Assembly: GCA_021848165.1 (NCBI GenBank)
Contig: JAJZMW010000023.1
Location: 1-6,466, forward strand
Origin: Thermoplasmata archaeon
Lineage (GTDB): Archaea; Thermoplasmatota; Thermoplasmata; Lutacidiplasmatales; UBA184
Direction of reading: 5' to 3'
Length of the DNA stretch: 6,466 nt
Shown here: positions 6,105 to 6,466 of the stretch, piece after piece
How positions within the stretch are numbered: the first letter of the stretch is position 1
Layout of the letters: every line of letters starts with the position of its first letter
Made by a program: the position numbers and the translations under genes
The notes under the pieces: generated by a model
Databases searched by the model: none
What the model saw: the letters and a program-made list of their open reading frames with translations, nothing else
What the model was told of the DNA's origin: nothing

Positions 6105-6278
6105 CTGGGGATTCTCCGCCCACTGTTCTTCACAGGGCTCTCAGTTCGCCAGAAGTTCTTACACCGGCTTCGAATCGAATTCCGCCTCCTGAATCGAAAC
6201 CCCTATAGGATGAATCAGAACCGTGTCACGCCGCCCGCACCGGCACTGAGAGGGAACGGTCGCCCGCGAGTTCGATTC
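6105..6278. other. Intergenic stretch with GAATCGAA repeats
   Basis: No gene is supported here. GAATCGAA occurs at 6172-6179 and 6191-6198, 19 bp apart, and its reverse complement TTCGATTC occurs at 6271-6278. CCTATAGG (6202-6209) is a perfect 8 bp palindrome between them. The small frame ATG 6210 to TAG 6287 (25 residues) has no ribosome binding site and is not called. Since the flanking genes converge, the stretch may hold their terminators, but no stem followed by a T-run is seen. Confidence 0.35.
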
Positions 6279-6464
6279 CTAGCTTAGGAGCCCGTCCTGA
6301 GCCAGCTTGGAGACCGTCTTCGCCCAGATCTCTACCTGCCGGCCGTGCGCATGGGCGACGCCCGCCGTCGCTCCCTTCGCACTGAGTAGTTTCGTCTTGG
6401 CTGCTGTGAGCTGGGTGGTGATCGATGCGGGCGGGGTTTCAGCGCACCACTTGACCTCACCTGT
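6279..6464 (-). CDS. C-terminal part of an unrecognised protein, cut by the window edge
   Basis: A minus-strand frame runs without a stop from the right edge to TAG at 6281-6279, giving 61 residues with no start codon inside the window. The composition is protein-like: a helical, Ala/Lys/Thr-rich stretch (ITTQLTAAKTKLLSAKGA), then HAHGRQVEIWAKTVSKLAQD, ending in GLLS. The other frames of this stretch are broken by stops within about 40 codons, which favours this one. I do not recognise the family and assign no function. It converges on the AbrB-like gene, 174 bp away. A chance open frame in G+C-rich DNA cannot be excluded. Confidence 0.45.
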   Translation of the reverse strand, partial: TGEVKWCAETPPASITTQLTAAKTKLLSAKGATAGVAHAHGRQVEIWAKTVSKLAQDGLLS

Positions 6465-6466
6465 TC

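Noticed and set aside
5735..6133. Transposase start at 6133 giving 552 residues
   Set aside because: The extra part runs through the divergent control region and antisense to the AbrB-like gene; ATG 5734 has a good ribosome binding site.
6210..6287. A 25-residue frame starting at ATG 6210
   Set aside because: It has no ribosome binding site, no recognisable sequence features, and runs over the stop of the minus-strand fragment.
6255..6300. tRNA-like T-loop GAGTTCGATTC
   Set aside because: The bases on either side do not form a T-stem, and there is no matching acceptor, D-arm or anticodon arm.

Overview
The window looks like a piece of a high-G+C archaeal chromosome, most likely Thermoplasmatota/Euryarchaeota, with a lower-G+C mobile or accessory segment at its right end. 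The archaeal signs are a Pop5-type RNase P protein, an archaeal-style FtsZ with a long N-terminal extension, TATA-like boxes ahead of genes, and a transposase resembling archaeal IS6/IS240-like DDE enzymes. The lineage is an inference from gene content only; there is no rRNA in the window.

Layout, left to right. Positions 1-908 (minus) hold a MutY-type adenine DNA glycosylase whose C-terminus runs off the left edge; it retains an almost complete Nudix box. It diverges from a thioredoxin gene at 976-1308 (plus), and the two appear to share one TATA-like palindrome. Thioredoxin converges on a three-gene minus-strand cluster read as ftsZ (4381-3248), a Pop5/Rpp14-like RNase P subunit (3282-2893) and bifunctional purH (2887-1316). 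ftsZ and pop5 overlap by 35 nt and pop5 and purH are 5 nt apart, so they are probably cotranscribed and translationally coupled. ftsZ has a recognisable promoter and a leader with a Shine-Dalgarno sequence next to a hairpin.

From about 4470 rightward the base composition drops and the gene content changes. A transposase gene (5734-4475, minus) ends about 20 bp before the ftsZ TATA box. It encodes a SWIM zinc finger, a second four-cysteine zinc ribbon, a helix-turn-helix region and a DDE domain. Its 3' end carries two near-identical 18-19 bp direct repeats read in different frames, which look like DNA-binding sites rather than protein repeats. Divergent from it is a small AbrB/MazE-like DNA-binding protein (5880-6104, plus). 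The 145 bp between them hold repeated TTGTCT motifs and a 17 bp dyad. The window ends with the C-terminal part of an unrecognised minus-strand gene (6464-6279).

Functionally, the left two-thirds is housekeeping: DNA repair, redox, purine synthesis, tRNA processing and cell division. The right third is an insertion sequence and neighbouring accessory genes that arrived against the ftsZ promoter. No CRISPR array, rRNA or complete tRNA is visible.
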